Positions 21,720 to 30,861 of a stretch of 50,832 bases of DNA are shown piece by piece. The position numbers and the translations under genes are program-made. The notes under the pieces were generated by a model. That model ran no database searches, was not told the DNA's origin, and saw only the letters and a program-made list of their open reading frames with translations. The stretch spans positions 1 to 50,832 of IMG/VR virus record IMGVR_UViG_3300025162_000066; one strand, 5' to 3'. Source of the stretch: a virus. Each line of letters starts with the position of its first letter. Positions within the stretch are counted from its first letter, which is position 1.

Positions 21720-23362
21720 AGTAGCCCCCATCCGATGATTGTGGTTGTCGCCGGGGTTTGGTAGTCCCCGTAATTTTCTATAAGACCGATGCAGAGGAAG
21801 TTGCGCCCCGCATCCCAGCCAAACCTTGCCAGCGCGAGAGTGAACGCGCTTCCCAAGTCTAGTGAAGCCGCGAAATTGCTCGGCACCTGCACACTAACGA
21901 CTACCCGCTGCACCTTACGGAGCGCGAGTTGGCGGTTTGCTTCCGTCTGCGCGTCGGCTTGAAACCGGAGAAGAGTGGTTAGGTCAAACTCAGGTGCCTT
22001 TAAGTGAGCTGCAAGAACGGACGTGTCGCTCGCCATGACCGTTCGGAATTGAACCTTAGTGAATGCAACATCTGTTGCGCTATCTGACGGAAGGTCTGTC
22101 TCGGTCATGATCGTGTAATTCTGACCGTAGTCGAGCATTACCTGCCAAGGCGGGATTCCTGCGACGGTTCCTTGCGCGCTGTAGATCGGGTTGCTGGCGT
22201 AAATCCCGAACCCTGTCGATCCCACCCGGAGACCAATGCCGGAATCGTTCGGTGCCGAGAGGGTCAGGTTGACTATCTGCCACTCAGAAAGCGTCAATGC
22301 GCTCGGCAGCGTGTCGGGGTCTTCAAGCCGGCCAAGGTTCAAGCCAGTCACGCGCTTGTCGGCGAGGTAGCATCCCCCGCTTGCCAGGATCACATCAAGG
22401 GTGGCCCCGAGAGTGGTATCGCTGATCGTCCAGCCCCCGACTTCCGCCAAGAATTTACCATCCAGCGTCGTGATCCCGTCGATAGCTGGGATCGCGTACC
22501 CTGGGTATTTACTGGCGACGCGCGTGATCAGTCGGCTGGTGGTCTGCGCGATGGTGCGATCAGACGATGCGCCCTCGGCGACATCGCAGGTGATGCGGCC
22601 AACAATCCCGACGCAGAGCTTGAAGTACCAACCCTCTGGGCCAGCGTACCAATCGTATGTGCTGCTGGTCGGTGTGTTGCTCTGTAGCAGCGCCAGGGTG
22701 GCGCGCTGGGTGCCGGGCGTGACGACGTTGCGGCTGCTGTAAACCGTAAGCGTCATCGGCAGCTTGGCGCCGCCGTCGTCCACCTGATAGACGAGTTGCA
22801 CCGCATTGGCGAGCGGAGGACTGATGTTCTGGACTTTGCCGACCAGCATCGGCTTGATCGTTCCGATGAGGTCGGTTGCGAGCCCTTCTAGGCCGGTGCC
22901 CCCCGAGTTCGTGCCCAGGTACTTCGTCTGTTGGAGAGGCAAATCCCAGAGAAACGACGTCTGGTCATTGAGGATGTAATCGATGTAGTCCCACCCCGGC
23001 TGGATCGCCTTGGTGATCCCGGTGGCATAGACCGGATATCCCGACAGGCTATTGCCATCTCCCATCCGGATCACAAACGGCTGGCCGTCGACCGCGTCAT
23101 GGACGAGGCTGTCCAGCAGCCAAACGCCGTTCACCTTGGTGTTCGCCACTCGGATTGCGCCGAACCCGGCTTGGCTGCGGCCGGTGGTGGCGCCTTTGCT
23201 CCAGGAGTGCCGTTCGAAGCTGCCGGCGGTGCGGATCAGCGGCAGGTAGACGGTGTTCGACGGGCTATCCGTGGGGGCGGTCGTAAACGCCGTGCCGCCG
23301 AACCGGCGCACGACGGCGTTTCCGCCGGTATCAATGGCGGACTGCTCGAAGAGGATGTCCAT
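21716..23362 (-). CDS. tail hub/tip protein, 548 aa
   Basis: Large beta-rich protein directly downstream of the tape measure, the standard place for distal tail and hub proteins. It has a receptor-like mid-section (ITTLDGKFLAEVGGWTISDTTLGATLDVILASGGCYLADKR) similar in layout to tail hub (gp27-like) proteins and C-terminal segments (RQLALRKVQRVVVSVQVPSNFAASLDLGSAFTLALARFGWDAG). No enzymatic motif is seen. It probably forms part of the tail tip through which DNA exits. Confidence 0.65.
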   Translation of the reverse strand: MDILFEQSAIDTGGNAVVRRFGGTAFTTAPTDSPSNTVYLPLIRTAGSFERHSWSKGATTGRSQAGFGAIRVANTKVNGVWLLDSLVHDAVDGQPFVIRMGDGNSLSGYPVYATGITKAIQPGWDYIDYILNDQTSFLWDLPLQQTKYLGTNSGGTGLEGLATDLIGTIKPMLVGKVQNISPPLANAVQLVYQVDDGGAKLPMTLTVYSSRNVVTPGTQRATLALLQSNTPTSSTYDWYAGPEGWYFKLCVGIVGRITCDVAEGASSDRTIAQTTSRLITRVASKYPGYAIPAIDGITTLDGKFLAEVGGWTISDTTLGATLDVILASGGCYLADKRVTGLNLGRLEDPDTLPSALTLSEWQIVNLTLSAPNDSGIGLRVGSTGFGIYASNPIYSAQGTVAGIPPWQVMLDYGQNYTIMTETDLPSDSATDVAFTKVQFRTVMASDTSVLAAHLKAPEFDLTTLLRFQADAQTEANRQLALRKVQRVVVSVQVPSNFAASLDLGSAFTLALARFGWDAGRNFLCIGLIENYGDYQTPATTTIIGWGLL

Positions 23363-23364
23363 GA

Positions 23365-26300
23365 TTACGCCGCCACCGCGCGGGGTTGATAAGCCGCATG
23401 CTCAGCGGCGGTGGCGAGGCGGTTATTCCCCGCAGACACCGTATCGGCGACGTGCATGGCGCCGGCGGCGGTGGCCTGCCTGAGAGCGGCGACCTCGGCC
23501 CGCAGTGCCTGGAGTTCCGCCAGGAGGTCCGAGTTATCACCGCCGACTATCCGTCGCGTCTGATCGGCGTTCCATATCCGGGCCGGGCCGGTGGCCTCAA
23601 GCTCTGGCCCGCGCTCGCCGACGATGCGCAGGCCGCCTCCGAAGTCACCACCGGAGGCGAACCCAGAGATTCCGAGAATCGCCTCGTTCGAGCTGAAGTC
23701 GGACTTATTGACGCCGGGCTTGCTAGAAGGTCCGTTAAGCAGCAAGTAGTAAAGGGCTCCGATCTGCGCTCCCGAAGGGACGGAGCCGTACAGGGCGTTT
23801 CCGACGGTGGTTAGCAGCGCGCTTTGATAAGCGTTAGGGCTAACCGCCGCGTTATACGCTTGGTATGCCACGGACTGAGTGCCGAAATCGTACTTAGAGC
23901 CAGCGGTCGTTGCATTGTTCGAGCCGCTTATCATGTCGTACAGCAGCCCGTATTGCTGCGGGTTATCAGACGTACGGAAGGCGTTGATGTTCGCAGCGGC
24001 TCCGGAGGTGTTGTACGCTGAGAGGTCAATCTGACTCGCCCAAGCCGGAGCGCTGGACGACGAACCTGCACCCCCCGAACCGGAACTGCTGGACCCCCCG
24101 CTCAGCGCCGAGGTCACCACGCTCGACACACCGGCCGAAATCTGGGCGACTGTGTTGACGGCAGCCGTCAAGGCCGGGATCGTCGAGACCGCCGAGCTGA
24201 ACGTGCCGGCCATCGAGGCGAGCTGAGCCGTCGCCTGGGCGTAGGCGGCGGTCGCGGTGGCCTCGTACCCCTGGAGCGCGGACACCGAGTCCGTGGACGC
24301 CGTGAGCTGCTTCTGGGTGTTGAGCGCAATGGTCTGGAGGGCATTGAGCTGCGCCATCGCGGCGTCGTACTGGATGCCGTTCTGAGCGTCGATCTGGTCG
24401 GCAAGTCCGGCCAGCCCAGTCGTCACCTGATCGAAGACCGTGGTCTGCGTCCCGCCGTAGACCGTGCTCTCGGCGTTCACCGCCGCTTGGCCGTAGGCCG
24501 TGACCTTGCCGAGCGCGTCCAGATTGCCGCCCTGCGCCGCCGTGAGCGTCGTCTGGAACCGGCTGATCGCGGTGTCATACGCCTGCTGCGGCGTCAGTCG
24601 AGAGTCCTGCATCGACGTAACGGCATCGCGCAGGCTGCCAGACTGCTGCAACTCGGTCTGGAGGACGCTGATCTGGCTCTGCGCCGAGGAAATCACCGCC
24701 TGCAACTGCGCCTTGGCCGCGTCCACTGCGGCAATCGCCGATGCTTGGCTCACGTCCTGCCCATTCTTGGCCGCGTCCAGGACCGTGTTATAGCCCTGCT
24801 GCGCGATCTGCGCCCAAGCCGCATTGACGACCTGACCGAGGTCGGCCATGCCCTTGGCCGCAAGCGTGGTCTGAACGGTCTGGAGCTTGGCCGCAGCGTC
24901 GGCCATCGTCTGGGCGTATTCTTGATCCTGGACCGCCGCCAGCTTCGTGGTATCCGTCGTGTGGTCGCGCTGGGCCTTGAGCATCTCCTCGGCCTGGGAC
25001 GCCTTGAGAGAGGCGGCTGTCGTGTCGAGCGATCCGCCAGTCAGCGCGGCAGCCCGAGATGCCAGAGCGGCGCTGTTCGAGTTGGCGGCGGCGGCTTGGT
25101 CCTGGTTGTTGTAGAGGGTGTTCTGGTTGTAGATGGCGGTGAGCTGATCGGTGCTATAGCCGTACTGCGTCGCCTGGGCCTTCTGAGCCGCGAACTGCTG
25201 GTCGAGCTGGTCCTGCTTCTGCTGATACGAGTTCTCGTTGAGGGCCTTGTACGAAGTATCGACGCCAGATGCCGCCTGGAGCGCAGCTTGGAGCGTCTTG
25301 GTATCCTTCCATCCACCGGCCTGCATGACCTGACCGACGTCACCGCTGCCGGCCATCATCTTGTTGTTGGCGAGGGCCATCATCAGGGCATCGGTCGAGC
25401 CGTAGCCGGGGTTCGAGTTGTCCCCCGAGATCATCAGGGCCGATGCCTGCTTCGTCATGGTCAGGTTGTACTGAGCCATGAAGGCGTTCAAGCTGTCGGC
25501 GGTGCTTTTAGCCAGCGAGGACATGGACCCGCCGTCGCCACCACGTACCGATTCGCTGTTCGTGTTGGCGTACCAAGTGTTCGGGTCGAGCTGCGACGAG
25601 GACGTGACGCCGATCAACCGGCCGGCGTCGGCGTTCCAGGCGGCGTCTTGGTTTCCGTTGACCGGGGAGTTCATCCCGTGGGTGGCGCCGCCGGTTTCAA
25701 TCGAGCCGGTGGCGGCAGGGCCGTGCTCGGAGCCACCGTCGAACAGGCCGCCGATCATGCCGCCAATCATCGAGCCGGCCATCGAGCCGATAGGCCCGAA
25801 ATAGGCTCCAGCTATGCCGCCGACCAAGCTTCCGATGCCGGCTCCCGTGTTGCCTTGGGAGAAGTTCGTGATGCTGTTGATCGCTGCTCCGGCATAGGGG
25901 AGATACGAGGACATACCGGCCCCGGCCATTGTCCCTGTCGCGGTTTCCGCAGCAGTGCTTCCGCCAGCCCCAGACATAAAGCCGCCACCGGCGGATGCGG
26001 GAGTCACCATCCCGGCGGTCATATCCGTTGCACCTGTTTCAGAAATCGCCCCAGTTAGATTCCCCAACACCGCGCTATCGGATGCAGAGTAACTGGCCGC
26101 ACTCCCACCACCGAAGATTCCCTGTAGCCAACTTCCCGTGTATCCGTTTGAGAAGAAATTTGATACCTTTTCACCGATGCTTGCCATAGATGCGAGGTTA
26201 TTTAACTGGCCCATAACTCCAGAACCAGACGATGCTGTTGTCGCGCTGGTCAACATCCCTGGAGTGCTTCCCCCAACAACTTGAATACCTGGATTATAAC

Positions 26301-29300
26301 CGCCATACGATCCGTTGCTATTTGCTACGTTTGGTGATTGTGAGAAAAAGTTGGATGTCGTTAGTTGTTGAGGCGCCGAACTACCTGATGAAGATAGGCC
26401 AAATGCATTAGAAATGCTCGTAAGCATCGGCAGGCTTGACCCACCATTGATGTAATTTTTTATTGGATTTATCACCGCGAGCTTGAGTAGTTCCTGCGTG
26501 ATCTCCGACTGGATGCCCTGGAGGATGCTCTTGAAGTTGATCGCGGCGCCGTTGCCCTGGGTAAACGCCTGGGTAATCGCCGTGCCCATGCGGTCGAAGA
26601 CCTGATCGCCGAACTTGCCCAGTTCGTCGAGGGCGGCTTTCTGCTGCTCGTAGGCGATGGTCTGGTTCGCGATGGCGTCGGCGCGGGCGAGTTCGTCCTC
26701 GTAGACCTTGCGGATTTCGGGATTCAGGTCAGCAATAGCACCATACTGGTCCCTGTACCATTTCGTTACATCGTTCTCGGCCTTCGCACGCTTGGCCGCG
26801 TCCTCGCCCATGCCGAGATAGGACATATTCTGGTTCGCAGCGTTCATCTGCTGCATTTGGGCGTAGCGGTGCTGCTCGGCGGTCAGCAACTGTTTCGACG
26901 CATCAGCCTCGCGCATCGCGGCATCAATGCTCGCCTTCTGCTCATCCGTCTTGCCGACAGAGGCAAGCGCAATGGCCTTCTCAAGCTCGACCCGGTGGAC
27001 TTCGGCGACGTTGCCGGTGGCCCAGGCATCGGCCAGCTTCTTCTCTGCATCGGCCTGGGCAAGAATACGGGCGGTGGCGTCTTCGCCTTTGGAAGATGGC
27101 GATTTGTCGGCTTCCCTCCGATCATCCCTAGCGTTCTGTATTCCCTGCTGCGAAGCCGTCAGCCTGTCGATAGAACTCCCGAGAACCTGCGCGGTTTCAG
27201 GTCTTCTCCCGTGCGTCTGCTGGAGAACGGACATTTCACGGCGGTACTTATCGACCAATTCGTCCTGATGCTTACGCTCAGCATCTGCGATCTTTTCGTT
27301 AATATCCGCCTGAGCGTTATTGTATTCGGCAGCGTCTCGCGCCGCATTGGCTTGTTGCTGGCGGACAATATCGGCTTGGGCGTTGACGAATTGATCCTTC
27401 GTAACCCCCCCGGTCCTTACGGAAGGATCGCTCTCATACTTTTTCCTCGCAGCGTCCATCGCGTCAAATATCTGGCGCTCTTCTCCTGGGGCAACAAACC
27501 CTGACATGGTATTGTGGGAAAGTTCCTGCCGAAGCGCACTGAACGCCGTCTGAGCGCTGTTAGCCTTGTCGGCAAGTGCTCCGAGCGTTTGATAAAGGGA
27601 TTGCGCCTGCCTTTCATAGTTTAATGTATCACCACCAACATTCCTGACTGATTCCCCATATCGTTCGTTCTCATCAAGAGCGCGCTGCGTTGCATCAATC
27701 TGGCCCTGAATTGCCCGCTGCTGTTGCTCAAACGGCATAGCTTGATTGGCGAGCGCCATTCCGGCGCTGATTTGCCGATTGGCCGATGCGAGATCAGCGC
27801 GCGACTGCGCATCAGCCTCTTGCTTTTGGGCCTGTTGCAGCTTGGCATTAAGGGCCGCGATCTGCTCAGGCGATGATTCGCCACCGAGGCTACTTGGCGT
27901 TTTCGCCGCCGCGATGCGATCACTGATCTGGGACGATGTTTCCGACGATGAAGACTTTCCGATATTACCCGCCGCGTCATAGTAAAACTTCCACGCCTCA
28001 GCAGCATCACGTAACCGGCGGCCAACCCAGTTTAGCCCTTCATCCGCCAGCCCTTTGTATTGGGTGTTGAGCTTGCTCGCCAATTCGGCTTGCGCGCCCT
28101 CAAGGTTTCCAGCTTCCTGAAGTCTGTGGATAAACTCGACTTCTGAATAGCCAAGAATATGATAAGCGTCGTCGAGCTTTTTAGCTGCCGCCGCCGGATT
28201 CTCGAACATTTTGACCAGGGCTTTGCCGGCTTCCTCTGCATCCTGTCCGGTAACAGCCGCGTAGTTGGCCGTCAGGCCCATGATATTCTGGAGCGCGGCC
28301 GGGCCGATGTTCCCCTGATTCATCGCGTCGTTTGCGATGGCTCGATAGTTGCTCGACGCCACATGAGACGATGCGGATACCGCCATCTGGTCAATCTGTC
28401 CGGCGGTCAGCCCGACCCCGCCGCCAGATGCCTTAAGCGCAATCTTCAACTCGGTCATCTGCCGCCCAGTCTGGGCGGCGGCGGCTCCGATAGTCGCCAG
28501 CGTGGCAACGGCGGCGACGCCTGTGCCTGCGAGCAATCCGAAGGCCCCAGCCGATATCTCCGTGGCGGCTGCCATTGCCTCTACGGCATTGGTGAGGCTA
28601 AATCCACGCTCTGCTAACAAAACGAACAGCGATCCAGGGATGCGCGCGTCTTGCCCAGTCCCAAACTCATGCAAGATGACCATCATCTCGCGAATCTGTC
28701 CGCCATTCAGCGCGTAGGACTTCGTTAATTCATCAACGGCAGCTTTATGATTCCCTACAGCAGTAGTGTTTTCCTTATATCCGTCAAGCGTCTCTTTTAT
28801 GCTCTTCTTCCTGTTGTCGAATTGGCTCTGAGCAAGGGCGTCAAGCTCTTTCTCGGTGGCCTTCCGCGATCCAGCGGATGTCTTCCAAAGATCGCCTTGC
28901 TCCTTTTGCCACGACGCTGCGTCAGCCTGCTGCTTGCGCACGAATGCCTGATATTCCTCGCGCTCCTGATTTCTTTTCGATAGATTAGAGCCATCATCGC
29001 CAGCAGACAACTTCTGGGTATTAAACGATTTATTAAGCGCGTGCGCCTCATTTAAAGTTGCTTTGTAGTCAGCCAAATACTGCCGATCAATAGACTTGTT
29101 TATTTGGACAGCTTCGGCGTGGGCGCGGTTTACACTTTTTTCAAACTCCTTATCGGCATCCGCCATCTGGGATAACTGAGACCGCCACGAGCTGAAAATC
29201 GCGTCGTTCTCTCGCTGTTGATTAGCCAGTGAACTCTTGACCCAGTTCACGCCTCCGGTTTGAGATAGCGACTGGTCGGCCCGCATATCGGCGCCGCCGA

Positions 29301-29943
29301 ACCGAGCGGCATTGCGAGCGGAATTAATCGTTCTTGCAGCTTCGGATTCAGCCGCGACTTCTTGCCTCGTCGCTTCGATGCGGTTGTCACGTTCAGCTTT
29401 GCGTGATGTTTCCTCGGCTAAACGCAGCGCCTGCCGTTGTGCCCGAAGGTCACGCTCCAGCCCAAGCATTGCGGCGGCATTGGCGTTCTCTTCAAGGACA
29501 CGCTGTTTTCCGAGTTCAGTCTCGGCCTTCATGTCGGTAAGTGCGGCCTTCGACGACTGGGATATAGCTTCCTGCGCGGCTTTTTGAGCAACAGCTGCCT
29601 GATTTGCAGCGGTTCCTTGCTGCGCTATAACCTCAAGCAAGCCTTTGAGCGCAGTCGTCTGAGAATTGATGGCGCCCGTGATCTGACCGGAACTGGCCGT
29701 GAACCGCTGACCAAGCTGATCAATCGACTGCGACACCTGCTGTATCGACCCATTCAGCCGGTCGAACTGCTGAGAGATGCCGCCGAAGCTATCGCCGCCG
29801 CGCCATGCTTGGCTGATCTTGCCGGTGATATCGAGAGCGCCGCTGCCCTGCGTCGAAAGCCGGGAGAGGGCGTCGGAGAGCGCATTGACGCTCTGAACCG
29901 CACCATCGGCTTGAACGCCAATCGCAAGCGTAATGTCGGACAT
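23365..29943 (-). CDS. tail length tape-measure protein, 2192 aa
   Basis: Starts MSDITLAIGVQADGAVQSVNALSDAL, runs through long Ala/Gln/Lys-rich coiled coils, a hydrophobic stretch near residues 460-500 (FGLLAGTGVAAVATLATIGAA) and a Gly-rich hydrophobic segment near 1400 (GSLVGGIAGAYFGPIGSMAGSM). The C-terminus has the widespread tape-measure ending GFASGGDFGGG-x-RIVGERGPE-x-E. At the usual 0.15 nm per residue it would set a tail near 330 nm, longer than lambda's roughly 150 nm. Segments around 26.0-26.5 kb and 27.1-29.6 kb are A+T-richer than the rest, pointing to mosaic origin. Confidence 0.9.
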   Translation of the reverse strand: MSDITLAIGVQADGAVQSVNALSDALSRLSTQGSGALDITGKISQAWRGGDSFGGISQQFDRLNGSIQQVSQSIDQLGQRFTASSGQITGAINSQTTALKGLLEVIAQQGTAANQAAVAQKAAQEAISQSSKAALTDMKAETELGKQRVLEENANAAAMLGLERDLRAQRQALRLAEETSRKAERDNRIEATRQEVAAESEAARTINSARNAARFGGADMRADQSLSQTGGVNWVKSSLANQQRENDAIFSSWRSQLSQMADADKEFEKSVNRAHAEAVQINKSIDRQYLADYKATLNEAHALNKSFNTQKLSAGDDGSNLSKRNQEREEYQAFVRKQQADAASWQKEQGDLWKTSAGSRKATEKELDALAQSQFDNRKKSIKETLDGYKENTTAVGNHKAAVDELTKSYALNGGQIREMMVILHEFGTGQDARIPGSLFVLLAERGFSLTNAVEAMAAATEISAGAFGLLAGTGVAAVATLATIGAAAAQTGRQMTELKIALKASGGGVGLTAGQIDQMAVSASSHVASSNYRAIANDAMNQGNIGPAALQNIMGLTANYAAVTGQDAEEAGKALVKMFENPAAAAKKLDDAYHILGYSEVEFIHRLQEAGNLEGAQAELASKLNTQYKGLADEGLNWVGRRLRDAAEAWKFYYDAAGNIGKSSSSETSSQISDRIAAAKTPSSLGGESSPEQIAALNAKLQQAQKQEADAQSRADLASANRQISAGMALANQAMPFEQQQRAIQGQIDATQRALDENERYGESVRNVGGDTLNYERQAQSLYQTLGALADKANSAQTAFSALRQELSHNTMSGFVAPGEERQIFDAMDAARKKYESDPSVRTGGVTKDQFVNAQADIVRQQQANAARDAAEYNNAQADINEKIADAERKHQDELVDKYRREMSVLQQTHGRRPETAQVLGSSIDRLTASQQGIQNARDDRREADKSPSSKGEDATARILAQADAEKKLADAWATGNVAEVHRVELEKAIALASVGKTDEQKASIDAAMREADASKQLLTAEQHRYAQMQQMNAANQNMSYLGMGEDAAKRAKAENDVTKWYRDQYGAIADLNPEIRKVYEDELARADAIANQTIAYEQQKAALDELGKFGDQVFDRMGTAITQAFTQGNGAAINFKSILQGIQSEITQELLKLAVINPIKNYINGGSSLPMLTSISNAFGLSSSGSSAPQQLTTSNFFSQSPNVANSNGSYGGYNPGIQVVGGSTPGMLTSATTASSGSGVMGQLNNLASMASIGEKVSNFFSNGYTGSWLQGIFGGGSAASYSASDSAVLGNLTGAISETGATDMTAGMVTPASAGGGFMSGAGGSTAAETATGTMAGAGMSSYLPYAGAAINSITNFSQGNTGAGIGSLVGGIAGAYFGPIGSMAGSMIGGMIGGLFDGGSEHGPAATGSIETGGATHGMNSPVNGNQDAAWNADAGRLIGVTSSSQLDPNTWYANTNSESVRGGDGGSMSSLAKSTADSLNAFMAQYNLTMTKQASALMISGDNSNPGYGSTDALMMALANNKMMAGSGDVGQVMQAGGWKDTKTLQAALQAASGVDTSYKALNENSYQQKQDQLDQQFAAQKAQATQYGYSTDQLTAIYNQNTLYNNQDQAAAANSNSAALASRAAALTGGSLDTTAASLKASQAEEMLKAQRDHTTDTTKLAAVQDQEYAQTMADAAAKLQTVQTTLAAKGMADLGQVVNAAWAQIAQQGYNTVLDAAKNGQDVSQASAIAAVDAAKAQLQAVISSAQSQISVLQTELQQSGSLRDAVTSMQDSRLTPQQAYDTAISRFQTTLTAAQGGNLDALGKVTAYGQAAVNAESTVYGGTQTTVFDQVTTGLAGLADQIDAQNGIQYDAAMAQLNALQTIALNTQKQLTASTDSVSALQGYEATATAAYAQATAQLASMAGTFSSAVSTIPALTAAVNTVAQISAGVSSVVTSALSGGSSSSGSGGAGSSSSAPAWASQIDLSAYNTSGAAANINAFRTSDNPQQYGLLYDMISGSNNATTAGSKYDFGTQSVAYQAYNAAVSPNAYQSALLTTVGNALYGSVPSGAQIGALYYLLLNGPSSKPGVNKSDFSSNEAILGISGFASGGDFGGGLRIVGERGPELEATGPARIWNADQTRRIVGGDNSDLLAELQALRAEVAALRQATAAGAMHVADTVSAGNNRLATAAEHAAYQPRAVAA

Positions 29944-29972
29944 GGGCGCCTCGGGGGAATTGGGTGCCGGCG

Positions 29973-30736
29973 TTAAGCGGCCGGCTGCGCTTTCTTTTCC
30001 TGACGGGCAGCAATGGCGGCGCGGAAGTCTTCATCCGCTGCCATCACCAGCCGGCAGAAATGGTCGATGTCATGCCGCCCCCTCAGTCCGAGGTGCCGCG
30101 CATAACGGCGCACGGCATCCCAGGGGATCGGGAGCATTCCGCCCATTGAGGCGGGTCGGCATGTCGAGAGGGTGTGGAATGCCGTCCAATAGACCTGGAG
30201 GGCTTCCGGGAGGCGGGGCTTATTCGCCAGCGCCTCGGGAACTTCGCCGCTGCTGACGACGATCTCGTGGAAAAAACTTAGCTGCTCGCACCACTCTCCA
30301 TACCAGCGGGCGAGGTCACGGAGTTTTTTTCCGCAGCGCCCGCCGAGTATTTCAGGAACAGCGACTGCTCCTGGCTCTTGGCGGTGACGATCTGGCGGAA
30401 CGAGATCATTTCCTCGTCGGCCAGCAGGTCGGCGGCCGCGTCGACGCTGTAGGGGATGGCCGCGCCGTCTTCGTCGGTGACGCCGGCCCAGCCTACCAGC
30501 ACGCCTTCGGCCAGAGCGCGCGACTGGGCGCGTTTCCACTCGGCGTCGGGGATTTTACCGCCGGCTTCGAGCAATGCCTTGTACGGCTCGCGGGCGCGTT
30601 CCAGTGCGGCTTCATGCTTCGGGTTGAGGAAGCGGGCGATGGTGACGGTGATGCCGTCGCCAAGGTCGGCGGTAACGCCAGTCTCGGCCTTGGTCAGGTC
30701 GAGCGCGAAACGGCGCCTCAGGTTCGAAATGCTCAT
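29973..30736 (-). CDS. tail assembly chaperone frameshift product (gpGT-like), 254 aa
   Basis: A second frame lies directly downstream of and overlapping the gpG-like gene, -1 to it, with no start codon of its own near the junction. Shifting at A AAA AAC (30329-30323) joins residues 1-138 of the first frame (ending EKN) to LRDLARWYGEWCEQLSFFHEIV and 100 more residues ending EKKAQPAA. The downstream part is well-behaved protein with Trp/Tyr/His-rich helices. In lambda and most long-tailed phages the two tail chaperones G and GT are made this way, just before the tape measure. The chimera would bind tail tube subunits on the tape measure. Confidence 0.75.
30278..30736 (-). CDS. tail assembly chaperone (gpG-like), 152 aa
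   Basis: ATG at 30736 (MSISNLRRRFALDLTKAETGVTADLGDGITVTIARFLNPKHEAAL) follows AAAGGATGCAATTCAAC. It is a helical protein placed between tail tube and tape measure genes, the lambda gpG position. The zero-frame product ends 14 codons after the slippery site (NSVTSPAGMESGASS). Expected to coat the tape measure during tail assembly; not part of the virion in related systems. Confidence 0.75.
   Translation of the reverse strand: MSISNLRRRFALDLTKAETGVTADLGDGITVTIARFLNPKHEAALERAREPYKALLEAGGKIPDAEWKRAQSRALAEGVLVGWAGVTDEDGAAIPYSVDAAADLLADEEMISFRQIVTAKSQEQSLFLKYSAGAAEKNSVTSPAGMESGASS
30323..30329 (-). promoter_or_regulatory. -1 ribosomal frameshift site A AAA AAC
   Basis: The minus-strand text GCG GAA AAA AAC TCC contains the canonical slippery heptamer in the right phase (X XXY YYZ = A AAA AAC). 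A -1 slip reads on as CTC CGT GAC CTC GCC CGC TGG. Seven consecutive A residues make slippage efficient. No stimulatory structure was modelled. Confidence 0.75.
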
Positions 30737-30861
30737 GTTGAATTGCATCCTTTGTCGGAAGGAATTAGCGCAGGCGGGGACCGACACCCCCGCCTGCTGT
30801 TCGCGCGAACCCTGCCGTCCTTTCGGACGTTGGGGCCGGTGTCGGCCGGTATTCGTCAAGA

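Noticed and set aside
24487-26058. 523-aa plus-strand open frame within the tape measure
   Set aside because: GC-rich shadow of the tape-measure gene, with no ribosome site, no domain and the opposite direction to the late operon.
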